A stretch of 64,000 nt of DNA from Cellulomonas sp. 73-92. GTDB taxonomy: Bacteria; Actinomycetota; Actinomycetes; Actinomycetales; Cellulomonadaceae. The position numbers and the translations under genes are program-made. The notes below the pieces were generated by a model that made no database searches, was not told the DNA's origin, and saw only the letters and a program-made list of their open reading frames with translations. The stretch spans positions 1 to 64,000 of the forward strand of contig NZ_MKTH01000024.1 of assembly GCF_001898175.1 (NCBI RefSeq), in the 5' to 3' direction. Of the stretch, positions 39,770 through 48,660 are shown one piece after another (position 1 is the stretch's first letter; every line of letters begins with the position of its first letter).

Positions 39770-41106
39770 CAGACCAGCGGGAGGAACCGCTGCAGCTCGA
39801 AGGGCGTCACCTGCGAGCGGTACTCACGCCACTCCTGGCTCTTGTTCTTCAGGAAGTAGTCGAACACGTGCTCGCCGAGCGCCTCGGCGACCAGCTCCGA
39901 CTTCTCCATCGCCTCGAGCGCGGACTCCAGCGACGTCGGCAGCGGCTCGATGCCCAGCGCGCGGCGCTCGGCGTCGGTGAGCTCCCAGACGTCGTCGTCG
40001 GCGCCCTCCGGCAGCTCGTACCCGTGCTCGATGCCCGACAGGCCGGCCGCCAGCAGGACCGCGAAGGCCAGGTAGGGGTTGGCGGCCGAGTCCAGCGCGC
40101 GGTACTCGACCCGGCTGGAGTTGCCCTTGCCGGGCTTGTACATCGGCACGCGCACGAGGGCCGACCGGTTGTTGTGACCCCAGCAGACATAGCTCGGCGC
40201 CTCCGCGCCGCCCCACAGCCGCTTGTACGAGTTGACGAACTGGTTGGTGACGGCGGTGATCTCCGGCGCGTGGTGCAGCAGGCCCGCGATGAACTGGCGT
40301 CCCACCTTGGACAGCTCCAGGTCGGCGCCCGGCTCGTGGAACGCGTTCTTGTCGCCCTGGAACAGGGACAGGTGGGTGTGCATGCCGGACCCGGGCCGGT
40401 CCGACAGCGGCTTGGGCATGAACGACGCGAAGACGCCCTGCTCGAGGGCTACCTCCTTGACCACCGTGCGGAACGTCATGATGTTGTCCGCGGTGGTCAG
40501 GGCGTCGGCGTAGCGCAGGTCGATCTCGTTCTGGCCCGGGCCCGCCTCGTGGTGGGAGAACTCCACGGAGATGCCCATCGACTCGAGCATCGTGATGGCG
40601 GCGCGCCGGAAATCGTGCGCCGTGCCGCGCGGCACGTGGTCGAAGTAGCCGCCCTGGTCGACGGGCACGAGCTCCTTCGTCGGGTCGGCCGGCGCCTCGA
40701 ACAGGTAGAACTCCACCTCGGGGTGCGTGTAGAAGGTGAACCCCTGGTCGCTGGCCTTGTCCAGCGCGCGCTTGAGCACCTGGCGGCTGTCCGCGAGCGA
40801 CGGCTCGCCGTCGGGCGTCAGCAGGTCGCAGAACATGCGCGCGGTGCCGTGCCGCTCGCCGCGCCACGGCAGCACCTGGAACGTGGACGGGTCGGGGCGG
40901 GCGATCATGTCGGCCTCGTAGACCCGGGTGAGGCCCTCGATGGACGAGCCGTCGAACCCGATGCCCTCGGCGAAGGCCTGCTCTAGCTCGGCCGGGGCGA
41001 CGGCGACCGACTTGAGGATCCCGAGCACGTCGGTGAACCACAGGCGGACGAACCGGATGTCCCGTTCCTCGACGGTGCGGAGCACGAACTCCTGCTGCCT
41101 GTCCAT
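39769..41106 (-). CDS. glnA: Glutamine synthetase, GSI-alpha type (GlnA2-like)
   Basis: A 445-aa enzyme beginning MDRQQEFVLRTVEERDIRFVRLWFTDVLG, the standard GlnA2 start. Catalytic blocks: GFDGSSIEG, THPEVEFYLFE, HHEAGPGQNEIDLRYADAL, KPLSDRPGSGMHTHLSL and NSYKRL. The adenylylation loop with its Tyr (NLYxLPPEE in GSI-beta) is absent; the region reads DDVWELTDAERRALGIEPLPTSL, so this enzyme is probably not a substrate of the GlnE encoded next to it. ATG 41106 is chosen over 41115. The promoter region is shared with the divergent panB. Confidence 0.93.
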   Translation of the reverse strand: MDRQQEFVLRTVEERDIRFVRLWFTDVLGILKSVAVAPAELEQAFAEGIGFDGSSIEGLTRVYEADMIARPDPSTFQVLPWRGERHGTARMFCDLLTPDGEPSLADSRQVLKRALDKASDQGFTFYTHPEVEFYLFEAPADPTKELVPVDQGGYFDHVPRGTAHDFRRAAITMLESMGISVEFSHHEAGPGQNEIDLRYADALTTADNIMTFRTVVKEVALEQGVFASFMPKPLSDRPGSGMHTHLSLFQGDKNAFHEPGADLELSKVGRQFIAGLLHHAPEITAVTNQFVNSYKRLWGGAEAPSYVCWGHNNRSALVRVPMYKPGKGNSSRVEYRALDSAANPYLAFAVLLAAGLSGIEHGYELPEGADDDVWELTDAERRALGIEPLPTSLESALEAMEKSELVAEALGEHVFDYFLKNKSQEWREYRSQVTPFELQRFLPLV

Positions 41107-41173
41107 GGCGTACATCCTGCCGGATCGGCGGCCATGGGAGGACCCCGCGCCGCGCGTGGCTAGGCTCGATCCC

Positions 41174-41989
41174 ATGACCAGTGACGCACCGAAGCGCGTG
41201 CGCGTGCACCACCTGCAGGCGGCCAAGGACAAGGGCGACAAGCTCGTCATGCTCACCGCCTACGACGCGGTGACCGCGCGGATCTTCGACGAGGCGGGCG
41301 TCGACATGCTCCTCGTCGGCGACTCGATGGGGAACACCATGCACGGCTACGGCACGACGCTGCCGGTGACCCTCGACGAGATGCTCGTCGCGGCCCGCGC
41401 GGTCGCCGGCGCGGCGAGGCACGCCTTCGTCGTCGCCGACCTGCCCTTCGGCACGTACGAGGCGGGGCCGGAGCAGGCGCTCGCCTCGGCGGTCCGGGTG
41501 ATGAAGGAGACCGGCGTCGCGGCGGTGAAGTTCGAGGGCGGCCGCCGGGTCGCGCGGCAGGTGCGCGCGCTGACGGATGCCGGCATCCCCGTGGTCGGGC
41601 ACCTGGGCTACACGCCGCAGTCGGAGAACCTGCTCGGCGGCCCACGGGTGCAGGGCCGGGGCGAGGAGGCGTCGCTGCGGCTCCGCGAGGACGCGCTGGC
41701 GATCGCCGAGGCCGGCGCCGTGGCGATCGTGCTCGAGATGGTCCCCGCGCCGCTGGCCAAGGAGGTCACGGAGATCGTCGGGGTGCCGACCATCGGCATC
41801 GGCGCGGGCGCCGGCTGCGACGGCCAGGTGCTGGTCTGGGTGGACATGGCCGGCATGACCGACTGGTCGCCGCGCTTCTCCAAGCGGTTCGGCGAGGTCG
41901 GTGCGGCACTGGCCGCCGCGGCGAAGGCCTACGCCGACGAGGTCCGCGCCGGCACCTTCCCCGACGACTCCCACTCCTTCGGCGCCTGA
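41174..41989 (+). CDS. panB: 3-methyl-2-oxobutanoate hydroxymethyltransferase PanB
   Basis: A 271-aa enzyme of pantothenate (coenzyme A) synthesis, adding a hydroxymethyl group to 2-oxoisovalerate. LTAYDAVTARIFDEAGVDMLLVGDSMGN and VADLPFGTYE carry the magnesium-binding Asp residues and VKFEGG the Glu; GHLGYTPQS and IGIGAGAGCDGQVLVWVD are further family blocks. TAGGCT at 41161-41166 and ATG 8 bases later suggest a leaderless transcript. Confidence 0.95.
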   Translation: MTSDAPKRVRVHHLQAAKDKGDKLVMLTAYDAVTARIFDEAGVDMLLVGDSMGNTMHGYGTTLPVTLDEMLVAARAVAGAARHAFVVADLPFGTYEAGPEQALASAVRVMKETGVAAVKFEGGRRVARQVRALTDAGIPVVGHLGYTPQSENLLGGPRVQGRGEEASLRLREDALAIAEAGAVAIVLEMVPAPLAKEVTEIVGVPTIGIGAGAGCDGQVLVWVDMAGMTDWSPRFSKRFGEVGAALAAAAKAYADEVRAGTFPDDSHSFGA

Positions 41990-42034
41990 CCTGCCCCCCC
42001 TGCCCCCTTCCCCTTTCCCCCAAACCCCGCAACT

Positions 42035-42089
42035 TTCATTTTCCTGACGAATCGGTCGCGATTCACGCCCGGAACTTCAGGAAAATGAA
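42035..42089. repeat. AT-rich nested inverted repeat between panB and mgsA
   Basis: TTCATTTTCCTGA (42035-42047) pairs exactly with TCAGGAAAATGAA (42077-42089). Inside the loop GAATCG (42049-42054) pairs with CGATTC (42059-42064). It lies between two convergent genes, after a C-rich stretch at 41990-42030, so it may act as a two-way terminator or be a dispersed palindromic element. Its low GC differs sharply from its surroundings. Confidence 0.7.
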
Positions 42090-42105
42090 GAGCCGGGGGG
42101 CGCGG

Positions 42106-42555
42106 TCAGGCGGTCGGCGCTGAGCCGTCCCAGCCGCGGGGCGTGAACTCGGGACGGTTGTGCTGCCACTCCTGGCCCATGACGGGGCTGGAGATGAGCA
42201 TGTCGGCCGTCGCCGAGTTGCAGGCCATCGGCACGTTCCACACGGCCCCGATGCGCAGCAGCGCCTTGACGTCCGGGTCGTGCGGCTGGGGCTCGAGCGG
42301 GTCCCAGAAGAAGACGAGCATGTCGATGATGCCCTCGGCGATCTTGGCGCCGACCTGCTGGTCGCCGCCGACCGGCCCGGACAGCAGCCGGGTCACGGGC
42401 AGGCCCAGCTCGTACTCGAGCATCGTGCCGGTGGTGCCGGTGGCGTAGAGGCGGTGCCGCAGCAGGGTGCCGCGGTTGAACTCGGCCCAGCGCAGCAGGT
42501 CGACCTTCTTGTTGTCGTGCGCGACCAGCGCGATGTCGTGGGCGACGAAACTCAT
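42106..42555 (-). CDS. mgsA: Methylglyoxal synthase
   Basis: A 149-aa protein: [52 protein letters not shown] and [16 protein letters not shown] match methylglyoxal synthase, including the phosphate-binding Gly-Asp-Gln and the catalytic Asp/His region ([11 protein letters not shown]). It converts dihydroxyacetone phosphate to methylglyoxal as a bypass of lower glycolysis. Convergent with panB. Confidence 0.94.
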   Translation of the reverse strand: MSFVAHDIALVAHDNKKVDLLRWAEFNRGTLLRHRLYATGTTGTMLEYELGLPVTRLLSGPVGGDQQVGAKIAEGIIDMLVFFWDPLEPQPHDPDVKALLRIGAVWNVPMACNSATADMLISSPVMGQEWQHNRPEFTPRGWDGSAPTA

Positions 42556-42633
42556 GGCGATCCGCTCCTGTCGGGCCGTCGGGCTCTCGAGCGGGACGCT
42601 ACTCGCGCGAGCCTCGCCGATCGTGCGCCGGCG

Positions 42634-42843
42634 CTAGGAGGACGACGAGCCCCCGTCCTCGCCCCCGGCCCACTCGCGGTCCTCACGGTCCTCGCGGTCC
42701 CACGCCTCGGTCCGCGCCCGCGCCGTGGCGAGCGCCCGGGCGGCCGCCTCGCGGGTGGGGTACGGCCCCATCACCTCGCTCCAGTCGCTGACCCGGCCCT
42801 CCTCCACCGCGCCCGTCCTCGTGTTGAACCAGAACTCCGGCAT
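42634..42843 (-). CDS. Small SPOR-like protein
   Basis: A 69-aa protein: [41 protein letters not shown] then a charged [10 protein letters not shown] tail. Short proteins of this type sit beside map in many actinobacteria and are annotated as SPOR-domain-like; function unknown. GGAGGAGG lies 6 bases before ATG 42843, fixing the start. Divergent from map with a 38-base gap. Confidence 0.8.
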   Translation of the reverse strand: MPEFWFNTRTGAVEEGRVSDWSEVMGPYPTREAAARALATARARTEAWDREDREDREWAGGEDGGSSSS

Positions 42844-42881
42844 CGCAACCTCCTCCAAGGCTCCCTCCTAGACTGCACACC

Positions 42882-43754
42882 ATGGCCCCGGTCGATGCCA
42901 CCCGAACCCCCCTGGTCCCCGGACGCATCTCGCCGCGACGCCACGTCCCCGCCACCATCGCCCGGCCCGAGTACGTCGACCGTCCCGCTCCGAAGCCCTG
43001 GACCGGACCGGACGTGTTCGACGACGAGACGGTCGACCGCATCCGCATCGCCTCGCGGATCGCCGCGCAGGGGCTCGCGGAGGTCGGCCGCCACATCGCG
43101 CCCGGCGTCACCACCGACGAGCTCGACGCGGTGGGCCACCGGGTGCTCGTCGACGCCGGCGCCTACCCCTCGACGCTCGGCTACCGCGGGTTCCCCAAGT
43201 CGCTGTGCACCTCGGTCAACGAGGTGATCTGCCACGGCATCCCCGACTCGACGGTGCTGCAGGACGGCGACATCGTCAACATCGACATCACTGCCTACAT
43301 CGGCGGCGTCCACGGCGACACCAACGCGACGTTCCTCGTCGGCGACGTGGACGACGAGTCCCGCCTGCTCGTCGAGCGCACGCGCGAGGCGCTCAACCGC
43401 GGCATCAAGGCCGTGGCCCCCGGCCGGCAGATCAACGTCATCGGCCGCGTCATCGAGAAGTACGCCTCCCGGTTCGGGTACGGCGTGGTGCGCGAGTACA
43501 CCGGCCACGGGGTCGGGCCCGCCTTCCACACCGGCCTCGTCGTCCCCCACTACGACGCCGCACCCGCCTACGACACCGTCATGGAACCCGGCATGGTGTT
43601 CACCATCGAGCCGATGCTCGACCTCGGCACCGCCGACTGGGAGATGTGGGACGACGGCTGGACCGTCGTCACCGCCGACCGCAGCCGGTCCGCCCAGTTC
43701 GAGCACACCCTCGTCGTCACCGAGACAGGAGCGGAGGTGCTGACCCTGCCATGA
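42882..43754 (+). CDS. map: Methionine aminopeptidase type I
   Basis: A 290-aa enzyme removing initiator Met. Metal ligands are seen in [19 protein letters not shown] (two Asp), [11 protein letters not shown] (His), [10 protein letters not shown] (Glu) and [19 protein letters not shown] (Glu). The ~45-residue N-terminal extension with [15 protein letters not shown] is typical of actinobacterial MetAP. TAGACT at 42869-42874, 7 bases before ATG, suggests a leaderless transcript. Stop overlaps the ppgK start. Confidence 0.95.
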   Translation: MAPVDATRTPLVPGRISPRRHVPATIARPEYVDRPAPKPWTGPDVFDDETVDRIRIASRIAAQGLAEVGRHIAPGVTTDELDAVGHRVLVDAGAYPSTLGYRGFPKSLCTSVNEVICHGIPDSTVLQDGDIVNIDITAYIGGVHGDTNATFLVGDVDDESRLLVERTREALNRGIKAVAPGRQINVIGRVIEKYASRFGYGVVREYTGHGVGPAFHTGLVVPHYDAAPAYDTVMEPGMVFTIEPMLDLGTADWEMWDDGWTVVTADRSRSAQFEHTLVVTETGAEVLTLP

Positions 43755-44527
43755 GCCGCGACGAGCGTCCCAAGGCCAAGGGCCGGACGGCATTCGGCAT
43801 CGACATCGGCGGGTCGGGGATCAAGGGCGCCCCGGTCGACCTGCGCACCGGCGAGTTCACCGCCGACCGCGTGCGGATCCCGACGCCGCAGCCGGCGACG
43901 CCGCCGGCCATCGCTCAGGTGGTCGCGCAGATCGTCACGCAGTTCGGGCTCCGCAAGTCCGTGCCGATCGGCGTGACCTTCCCCGCGGTGGTGCGCCACG
44001 GCGTCGCCCAGTCGGCGGCCAACGTCGACGAGTCGTGGATCGGCACCGACATCGAGAGGCTGCTGCGCGCCGCGACCGGCCGGCAGGTGCTGGCCGTCAA
44101 CGACGCGGACGCCGCCGGTTACGCCGAGGTCGAGTACGGCGCCGCACGCGACGTGCCGGGCCTGGTGATGGTGGTCACGCTGGGCACGGGCATCGGCACG
44201 GCGCTCATCAACAACGGCCGCCTGGTCCCCAACACCGAGCTGGGGCACCTCGAGGTCGACGGCGTCGACGCCGAGACGCGGGCCTCCGACGCGGCCCGCG
44301 AGCGCGACAACCTCTCCTACGCCGACTGGGCCACGCGGCTGCAGCGGTACTTCGACGAGCTCGAGCGGCTGTTCTCCCCCGACCTGTTCGTGGTCGGCGG
44401 TGGGGTCAGCAAGAAGTACGACGAGTACCTGCCGCTGCTCCACCTGCGCACGCCGATCGTCCCGGCGGCCCTGCGCAACGCCGCCGGCATCGTCGGCGCC
44501 GCTCGCCTGGCGGCCGAGGCCCTGTAG
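43751..44527 (+). CDS. ppgK: Polyphosphate glucokinase
   Basis: A 258-aa ROK-family kinase: [19 protein letters not shown] binds phosphate, [20 protein letters not shown] carries the catalytic Asp, [31 protein letters not shown] is the PpgK signature. Uses polyphosphate or ATP to phosphorylate glucose, a typical actinobacterial enzyme. Translationally coupled to map (ATGA). It ends one base before the convergent PilZ gene. Confidence 0.95.
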   Translation: MSRDERPKAKGRTAFGIDIGGSGIKGAPVDLRTGEFTADRVRIPTPQPATPPAIAQVVAQIVTQFGLRKSVPIGVTFPAVVRHGVAQSAANVDESWIGTDIERLLRAATGRQVLAVNDADAAGYAEVEYGAARDVPGLVMVVTLGTGIGTALINNGRLVPNTELGHLEVDGVDAETRASDAARERDNLSYADWATRLQRYFDELERLFSPDLFVVGGGVSKKYDEYLPLLHLRTPIVPAALRNAAGIVGAARLAAEAL

Positions 44528-45127
44528 TCAGCCGCGCGACGCCGCGCGGCGTCGCACCTCCTCGCGCTGGAGCTGGAGCACGAGCCGGTAGAGCCGTTCG
44601 GTGGTGCGCTGGTCGACGTCGAGGAGCTCGGCCCCGTAGCGGTAGCCGCCGCGCGTGTCCTCGATGCGCAGCACCCGGGCCCGCAGCTCCAGGACGCCGG
44701 TGGGGGCCGGTAGGTGCACCACGAGCACCGCGCCGTGCACCAGGTCACGCCGGGACGAGAACCGCAGGCCGGTGGCGCTGACGTCCAGCACGGTGATCAC
44801 CACGCGCTCGGGCTCGTCGCCGGTCTCCAGGACCGCCGCGCACGTCACGTGGTAGTCCGCGCGTGCGGCCGAGCGTCGCTGGCGCTGCCCGGTCGTCTCG
44901 ACGACGACGACGTCGACCGCGGTGCCCAGCACCTTCGCGACGAGCCCGCGGTACGTGCACTCGCCGCGCACGGGGTCCAGCACCTCCACGGCGACGGGGT
45001 CGTCACCGGCGTGCACCGGCCCGGCGGCCTCCACGTGCAGCCGCAGCACGCCGTCCGCGTAGGCGACGACGTGGCCGCCCACCATGCCGTCCGCCGTCAT
45101 CAGCCGGCACCCGGCCAGCTCGTGCAT
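44528..45127 (-). CDS. PilZ-domain protein (c-di-GMP effector)
   Basis: A 199-aa protein. The second half is a PilZ domain with the two c-di-GMP motifs RSAAR (RxxxR) and DVSATG (D-x-S-x-x-G), ending in a helix-rich tail ([19 protein letters not shown]). The N-terminal half is a YcgR-like beta domain ([20 protein letters not shown]). Likely senses c-di-GMP; the output is unknown. Single gene, convergent with ppgK. Confidence 0.85.
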   Translation of the reverse strand: MHELAGCRLMTADGMVGGHVVAYADGVLRLHVEAAGPVHAGDDPVAVEVLDPVRGECTYRGLVAKVLGTAVDVVVVETTGQRQRRSAARADYHVTCAAVLETGDEPERVVITVLDVSATGLRFSSRRDLVHGAVLVVHLPAPTGVLELRARVLRIEDTRGGYRYGAELLDVDQRTTERLYRLVLQLQREEVRRRAASRG

Positions 45128-45540
45128 CCCGCTCCTTCGCGCAGTCCCCGGCGACCTCGCCGTGCCCGGCGCGGCAGCCTACTCCGGACCGCCGTCGCGG
45201 CCGCGCACGCCCGGTGGCTCGGGGGATGAGCCAGCCGAAGCGCCGGGTACTGGTCCCTGTGCGTCTGCTGGCAGTGGCCGGCGATGGATTGAGGGGCTGA
45301 CCAGGCAATATGCCCCTCCCGACCGGTGGGGAGCGTTGGCAGTCCGTGAGCATCTTGCGGACTCCCTGCGGACTCGCAGTCCGCGCACCACATGCTTGGC
45401 ACCGCCCCTGGGAGGGGCGTCCATGTCCAACATTCACACGACCGGGTGGTGCGGGATCGTCCCTCGTGACATCTACCGCGCTGGCATTCCGTACCCGCTG
45501 ACGCTCCTCCGGGTTGCTGCCCCGCGGTCCCGGGTCGAGC
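45128..45540. other. Gene-free stretch with an rnpB-like fragment
   Basis: I see no convincing gene here. At 45224-45252 the sequence matches the 3' end of the RNase P RNA gene (47300-47328) at 26 of 29 positions, in the same orientation. TGCGGACTCC-C-TGCGGA at 45356-45372 also recurs at 47271-47287 with one difference. The core 45404-45422 contains CCGCCCCTGGGAGGGGCG, a strong hairpin. The stretch may be decayed or recombined DNA bordering the TetR/NmrA cassette to its right. Confidence 0.55.
45224..45252 (-). repeat. Partial copy of the rnpB 3' end
   Basis: GGATGAGCCAGCCGA, two differing bases, CGCCGGGT, one differing base, CTG: 26 of 29 positions equal 47300-47328. On the minus strand this is the conserved ACCCGGCG plus P1 3' strand of RNase P RNA. 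The matching 5' P1 strand and the rest of the RNA are absent, so this is a fragment. Confidence 0.6.
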
Positions 45541-46140
45541 TCAGCTGCGCCGCGGTCGGAGCCCGTCGAGCACCACAGTGATGCGCCGGCTTCGGTCGGT
45601 GTCGCTTGAGGCGGGATAGGCGTCAACGGCGAGCAGCGCGGCGGTGATGGCGTGAACGTCGGCGAGGTCGATGTCGTCGCGGATGGTCCCGTCTGCTTGC
45701 GCTTGAGCAAGGAGCGTCTCGAGCGCGGTGCTCATCTCCTGCTCCGCCGTCTGCACGGCCGAGTCGCTGCCGGCCCCGGCGAAGACGGCGGCTAGCGAGC
45801 GGTTCTGGCGCGCCTGCTCGACCGTCTTGGATACGAACGCCAGGAACGCCGTCCCCGGCGGCTCCTGGGTGTCGAGCGCTCGCGCCAGTTCGGCCAGTTC
45901 CTTCAGCCGGTCGACCGCGATCGCGGAGAAGAGCGCCTGTTTCGTGGGGAAGTGCCGATGCACCGTGCCTTGGGCGACACCTGCTCGACGGGCGATCTCT
46001 CGCAGATTCGCCTCCGGGCCGAGTTCCTCGAACGCGGAGCGCGCCGCGGTGAGGACCTTCGCTCGGTTGTCACGCGCGTCGGCGCGCAGCGCACGGTCAT
46101 TCACTGCTCGGCGCCTCTCGATCTGGTAATCGGGTCGCAT
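45541..46140 (-). CDS. TetR-family regulator
   Basis: A 199-aa protein. DNA-binding domain: NRAKVLTAARSAFEELGPEANLREIARRAGVAQGTVHRHFPTKQALF. The C-terminal domain resembles the SbtR/DUF-type ligand domain with AVFAGAGSDSAVQTAEQEM. Divergent from the NAD(P)-binding protein at 46207, which it probably controls through palindromes in the 66-base gap. Slightly less GC-biased codon choice than the flanking core genes hints at later acquisition of the pair. Confidence 0.87.
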   Translation of the reverse strand: MRPDYQIERRRAVNDRALRADARDNRAKVLTAARSAFEELGPEANLREIARRAGVAQGTVHRHFPTKQALFSAIAVDRLKELAELARALDTQEPPGTAFLAFVSKTVEQARQNRSLAAVFAGAGSDSAVQTAEQEMSTALETLLAQAQADGTIRDDIDLADVHAITAALLAVDAYPASSDTDRSRRITVVLDGLRPRRS

Positions 46141-46143
46141 GAC

Positions 46144-46180
46144 CCGTATACGGTGCTCCTAGCCGGGTCGGCCGACCCGG
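46144..46180. promoter_or_regulatory. Palindromes in the TetR/NmrA divergent promoter
   Basis: CCGTATACGG (46144-46153) and CCGGGTCGGCCGACCCGG (46163-46180) are both perfect palindromes lying between the two divergent starts. Either could be the TetR operator; the first, which includes TATAC and abuts the TetR start codon, is the more typical. Confidence 0.55.
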
Positions 46181-46206
46181 ATCCGATTCATCGTACGGGA
46201 GTGCAT

Positions 46207-47076
46207 GTGTTCGTCCTCACTGGCGCCAACGGTCCCCTGTTCGGTCGGCCCGTTCTCGATCATCTTCGTCGCCTCGTTCCGGCCGACGAGATCGTCGCCG
46301 GCACCCGCCACCCCGAGGAAGCCGACGAGCTCAAGGAGTTCGACGTTGCTGTTCGCCGGGTGGACTTCGACGAACCGGCGACGCTGGGCGCGGCGTTCAG
46401 GGACGCGACGGCGGTCTTGATCAACGGCACCAACTACGGCACACCCACCAAACGGCGAGGCGTGCAGCACGCTGCCGCGATCCAGGCTGCCGTCGAGGCA
46501 GGGATAGAACGCATCGTCTACCTCAGCTGGCCCGATCCGGACCGTTATCTGCTTCCGATGTTCTCGGACTTCGCCGGCTCCGAGGCACTGCTCCGTCGGC
46601 TCGCGCCGGGGGCGACGATCCTGCGCACCACTTATGGGCTGGCGCAGACCGTTGGACGCGATGTCACCGAGGCCGCCGCGCTCGGCGTCCTCGCCGCGCC
46701 GGCTGCGCAGGCGCGAACCGCGCCCGCGCACGTCGACGACCTTGCCGAAGCGACCGCCCGGGTCCTCACTGACGACCAGCACGGCGGGCGCCTCTACACG
46801 CTCACCGCCAGTGACAGCATCGACTGGACGGACCTGGCCCGACTCGCCTCCACCATCAGCGGCCAACCGACTGAGTACCAACCCATCAGCGATGACCAGT
46901 TCACCGCGAAGTCACAAGACGAGGGCGTCCCAGCCCCGATGATCGACATCCTGCTGAGCGTCTACCGATCCTTCCGTGCCGGATGGACGAGCAGTCCTAC
47001 CGAGCACCTCGCCAGCATCCTCGCCCGCGCGCCCAGAGCGGCCATCGACGCTGTCGCGGCCGTGGTGGATCAGTGA
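46207..47076 (+). CDS. NmrA-like NAD(P)-binding oxidoreductase
   Basis: A 289-aa protein of the atypical short-chain dehydrogenase group. The N-terminal nucleotide loop is VFVLTGANGPLFGRPVLDHL, a variant of TGATGxxG; then IVAGTRHPEEADEL and AVEAGIERIVYLSW. NmrA-type proteins often sense NAD(P) or reduce quinones. GTG 46207 is preferred since GGGAG lies 5 bases upstream; GTG 46201 is also in frame. Controlled by the divergent TetR gene by inference. Confidence 0.8.
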   Translation: MFVLTGANGPLFGRPVLDHLRRLVPADEIVAGTRHPEEADELKEFDVAVRRVDFDEPATLGAAFRDATAVLINGTNYGTPTKRRGVQHAAAIQAAVEAGIERIVYLSWPDPDRYLLPMFSDFAGSEALLRRLAPGATILRTTYGLAQTVGRDVTEAAALGVLAAPAAQARTAPAHVDDLAEATARVLTDDQHGGRLYTLTASDSIDWTDLARLASTISGQPTEYQPISDDQFTAKSQDEGVPAPMIDILLSVYRSFRAGWTSSPTEHLASILARAPRAAIDAVAAVVDQ

Positions 47077-47297
47077 GTCGGTGCCGCAACCGGCGCGGCG
47101 ACGAGACACCCCCGAAGCAGGCGCTGCCGCGTGACGCGCAACTCGGCTTGAACCATCGCACGTTCATCGACCCGAACGACGAGACCAACCGATGGCAGGA
47201 CGAGAAGGCCGCCACGGCGGTCGCGGTCCTCGACCGGCCGGGAAGCCGTGGACCCGGTCCTCGGCGCTCCTGCGGACTCCGTGCGGAGCCCTTATGG

Positions 47298-47682
47298 GCG
47301 GATGAGCCAGCCGATACGCCGGGTTCTGTGCCCGCGCGCGGTTGCCCTCGCGCGGGTGGCGGCCATCCATCTACGACGTACGTTGCCGCACGCCTCCAGC
47401 GGCCTACCCGGGAGCTCGGGCGGGCCGCCCTCGAACGCTCCCTGTCTGGCCTTGCTCCGGGTGGGGTTTGCCGAGCCGCGCCGGTCACCCGGCGCGCTGG
47501 TGGTCTCTTGCACCACCGTTTCACCCTTACCGGTCCCCCGAGGGGGTCCGGCGGTCTGTTCTCTGTGGCACTGTCCCGCGGGTCACCCCGGGTGGGTGTT
47601 GCCCACCACCCTGCCCTGCGGAGCCCGGACGTTCCTCGGCGGGTGCAAGCACCCGACGCGACCGCCTGGCTGGCTCATCCGC
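47298..47682 (-). ncRNA. rnpB: RNase P RNA, bacterial class A
   Basis: Read on the minus strand, GAGGAACGTCCGGGCTCCGCAGGG (47616-47639 region) matches the conserved 5' core and ACAGAACCCGGCG (47318-47330 region) the conserved 3' P4 strand. The ends pair perfectly: 47668-47682 with 47298-47312 form a 15-bp P1 helix (GCGGATGAGCCAGCC). Internal features such as GGGTGAAACGGTGGTGCAAGAG (47500-47525 region) fit CR-II/III of actinobacterial RNase P. Ends are set from the P1 helix and may be off by a few bases. It is the catalytic RNA for tRNA 5' processing. Confidence 0.93.
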
Positions 47683-47871
47683 GTCGCCCAGGGTAGCGGG
47701 TCCGGGGCGCTGCCGGGCACCGGGGGCGGACACGCTGGCCAGCGCGACACCTGGGACGTTCGGCCGGGGGTGCGGACCCCGACGTCGCCGCAGGTCAGCG
47801 CCTCGCAGATCAGGGACGGCCCAGGGTAGATCCCGATGCACCACCCTGTGGGCCCCCGCCACGATGGCCGC

Positions 47872-48660
47872 GTGACCACGACAGCAGAGCTCGATCCCGC
47901 CCGCGCGGCGGACGCCCACCCCTACGCGATCGCCTCCGCCCGCGGCCTGACGAAGGTCTACGGCAGCGGCGAGGCTCAGGTGCACGCCCTGCGGGGCATC
48001 GACGTCGACCTGGCCCGCGGTGAGCTCACCGCGATCATGGGTCCGTCAGGGTCCGGCAAGTCCACCCTCATGCACTGCCTGGCCGGCCTCGACCGCCCGA
48101 GCGGCGGCTCCGTGGTCGTCGACGGCCTCGAAGTCTCCTCGTTGTCCGAGCGGCGGCTGACGAAGCTGCGGCGCACCCGCATCGGGTTCATCTTCCAGGC
48201 GTTCAACCTCGTCCCCACCCTCACGGCGGCGGAGAACATCACGCTGCCGCTCGACATCGCACGCCGCCCGGTGGACCGCGGCCTGTTCGACGAGGTCGTG
48301 GACGCCGTCGGCCTGCGCGACCGGCTCAACCACAAGCCCGCCGAGCTCTCCGGCGGCCAGCAGCAGCGCGTCGCCTGCGCCCGCGCGCTCGTCGCCCGCC
48401 CGTCGGTGATCTTCGCCGACGAGCCGACGGGCAACCTCGACTCGCACGCGTCCGGCGAGGTCCTCGCCTTCCTCCGGCGGTCGGTCGACCTCCTGGGGCA
48501 GTCCGTCGTCATGGTGACGCACGACCCGCGCGCGGCCTCGTACGCGCACCGCGTGCTGTTCCTCGCCGACGGCGAGCTGGTCGCCGAGCTGACGTCGCCG
48601 ACGCAGTCGTCGGTGCTCGCCACGCTCGCGCAGCTCGACGGCTTCCCGAAGGAGAAGTGA
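47872..48660 (+). CDS. ABC transporter ATP-binding protein (LolD/MacB type)
   Basis: A 262-aa ATPase: Walker A GPSGSGKST near residue 62, Q-loop FIFQAFNLVPTLTAAENI, signature LSGGQQQRVACARALV, Walker B VIFADEPTGNLD, H-loop VMVTHDPRAA. This subgroup works with FtsX-type permeases that act on lipoproteins, peptides or drugs. GTG 47872 is chosen because the ATG at 47836 adds only low-complexity residues. Shares TGATG with the permease gene. Confidence 0.92.
   Translation: MTTTAELDPARAADAHPYAIASARGLTKVYGSGEAQVHALRGIDVDLARGELTAIMGPSGSGKSTLMHCLAGLDRPSGGSVVVDGLEVSSLSERRLTKLRRTRIGFIFQAFNLVPTLTAAENITLPLDIARRPVDRGLFDEVVDAVGLRDRLNHKPAELSGGQQQRVACARALVARPSVIFADEPTGNLDSHASGEVLAFLRRSVDLLGQSVVMVTHDPRAASYAHRVLFLADGELVAELTSPTQSSVLATLAQLDGFPKEK

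Noticed and set aside
36710..39859. A 1049-codon plus-strand frame antisense to glnE
   Set aside because: Mirror of the codon bias of glnE; no recognisable domains.
41990..42030. C-rich run after panB as a possible structured element
   Set aside because: Simple pyrimidine-rich tract with no pairing partner; only the neighbouring AT-rich hairpin is kept.
45003..45710. A 235-codon minus-strand frame across the gene-free stretch and parts of the PilZ and TetR genes
   Set aside because: Crosses two real genes in other frames, no ribosome site, and low-complexity composition.
47248..47829. Overlapping short frames in all directions over 47160-47880
   Set aside because: They lie on the RNase P RNA gene; the sequence is explained by the RNA structure.
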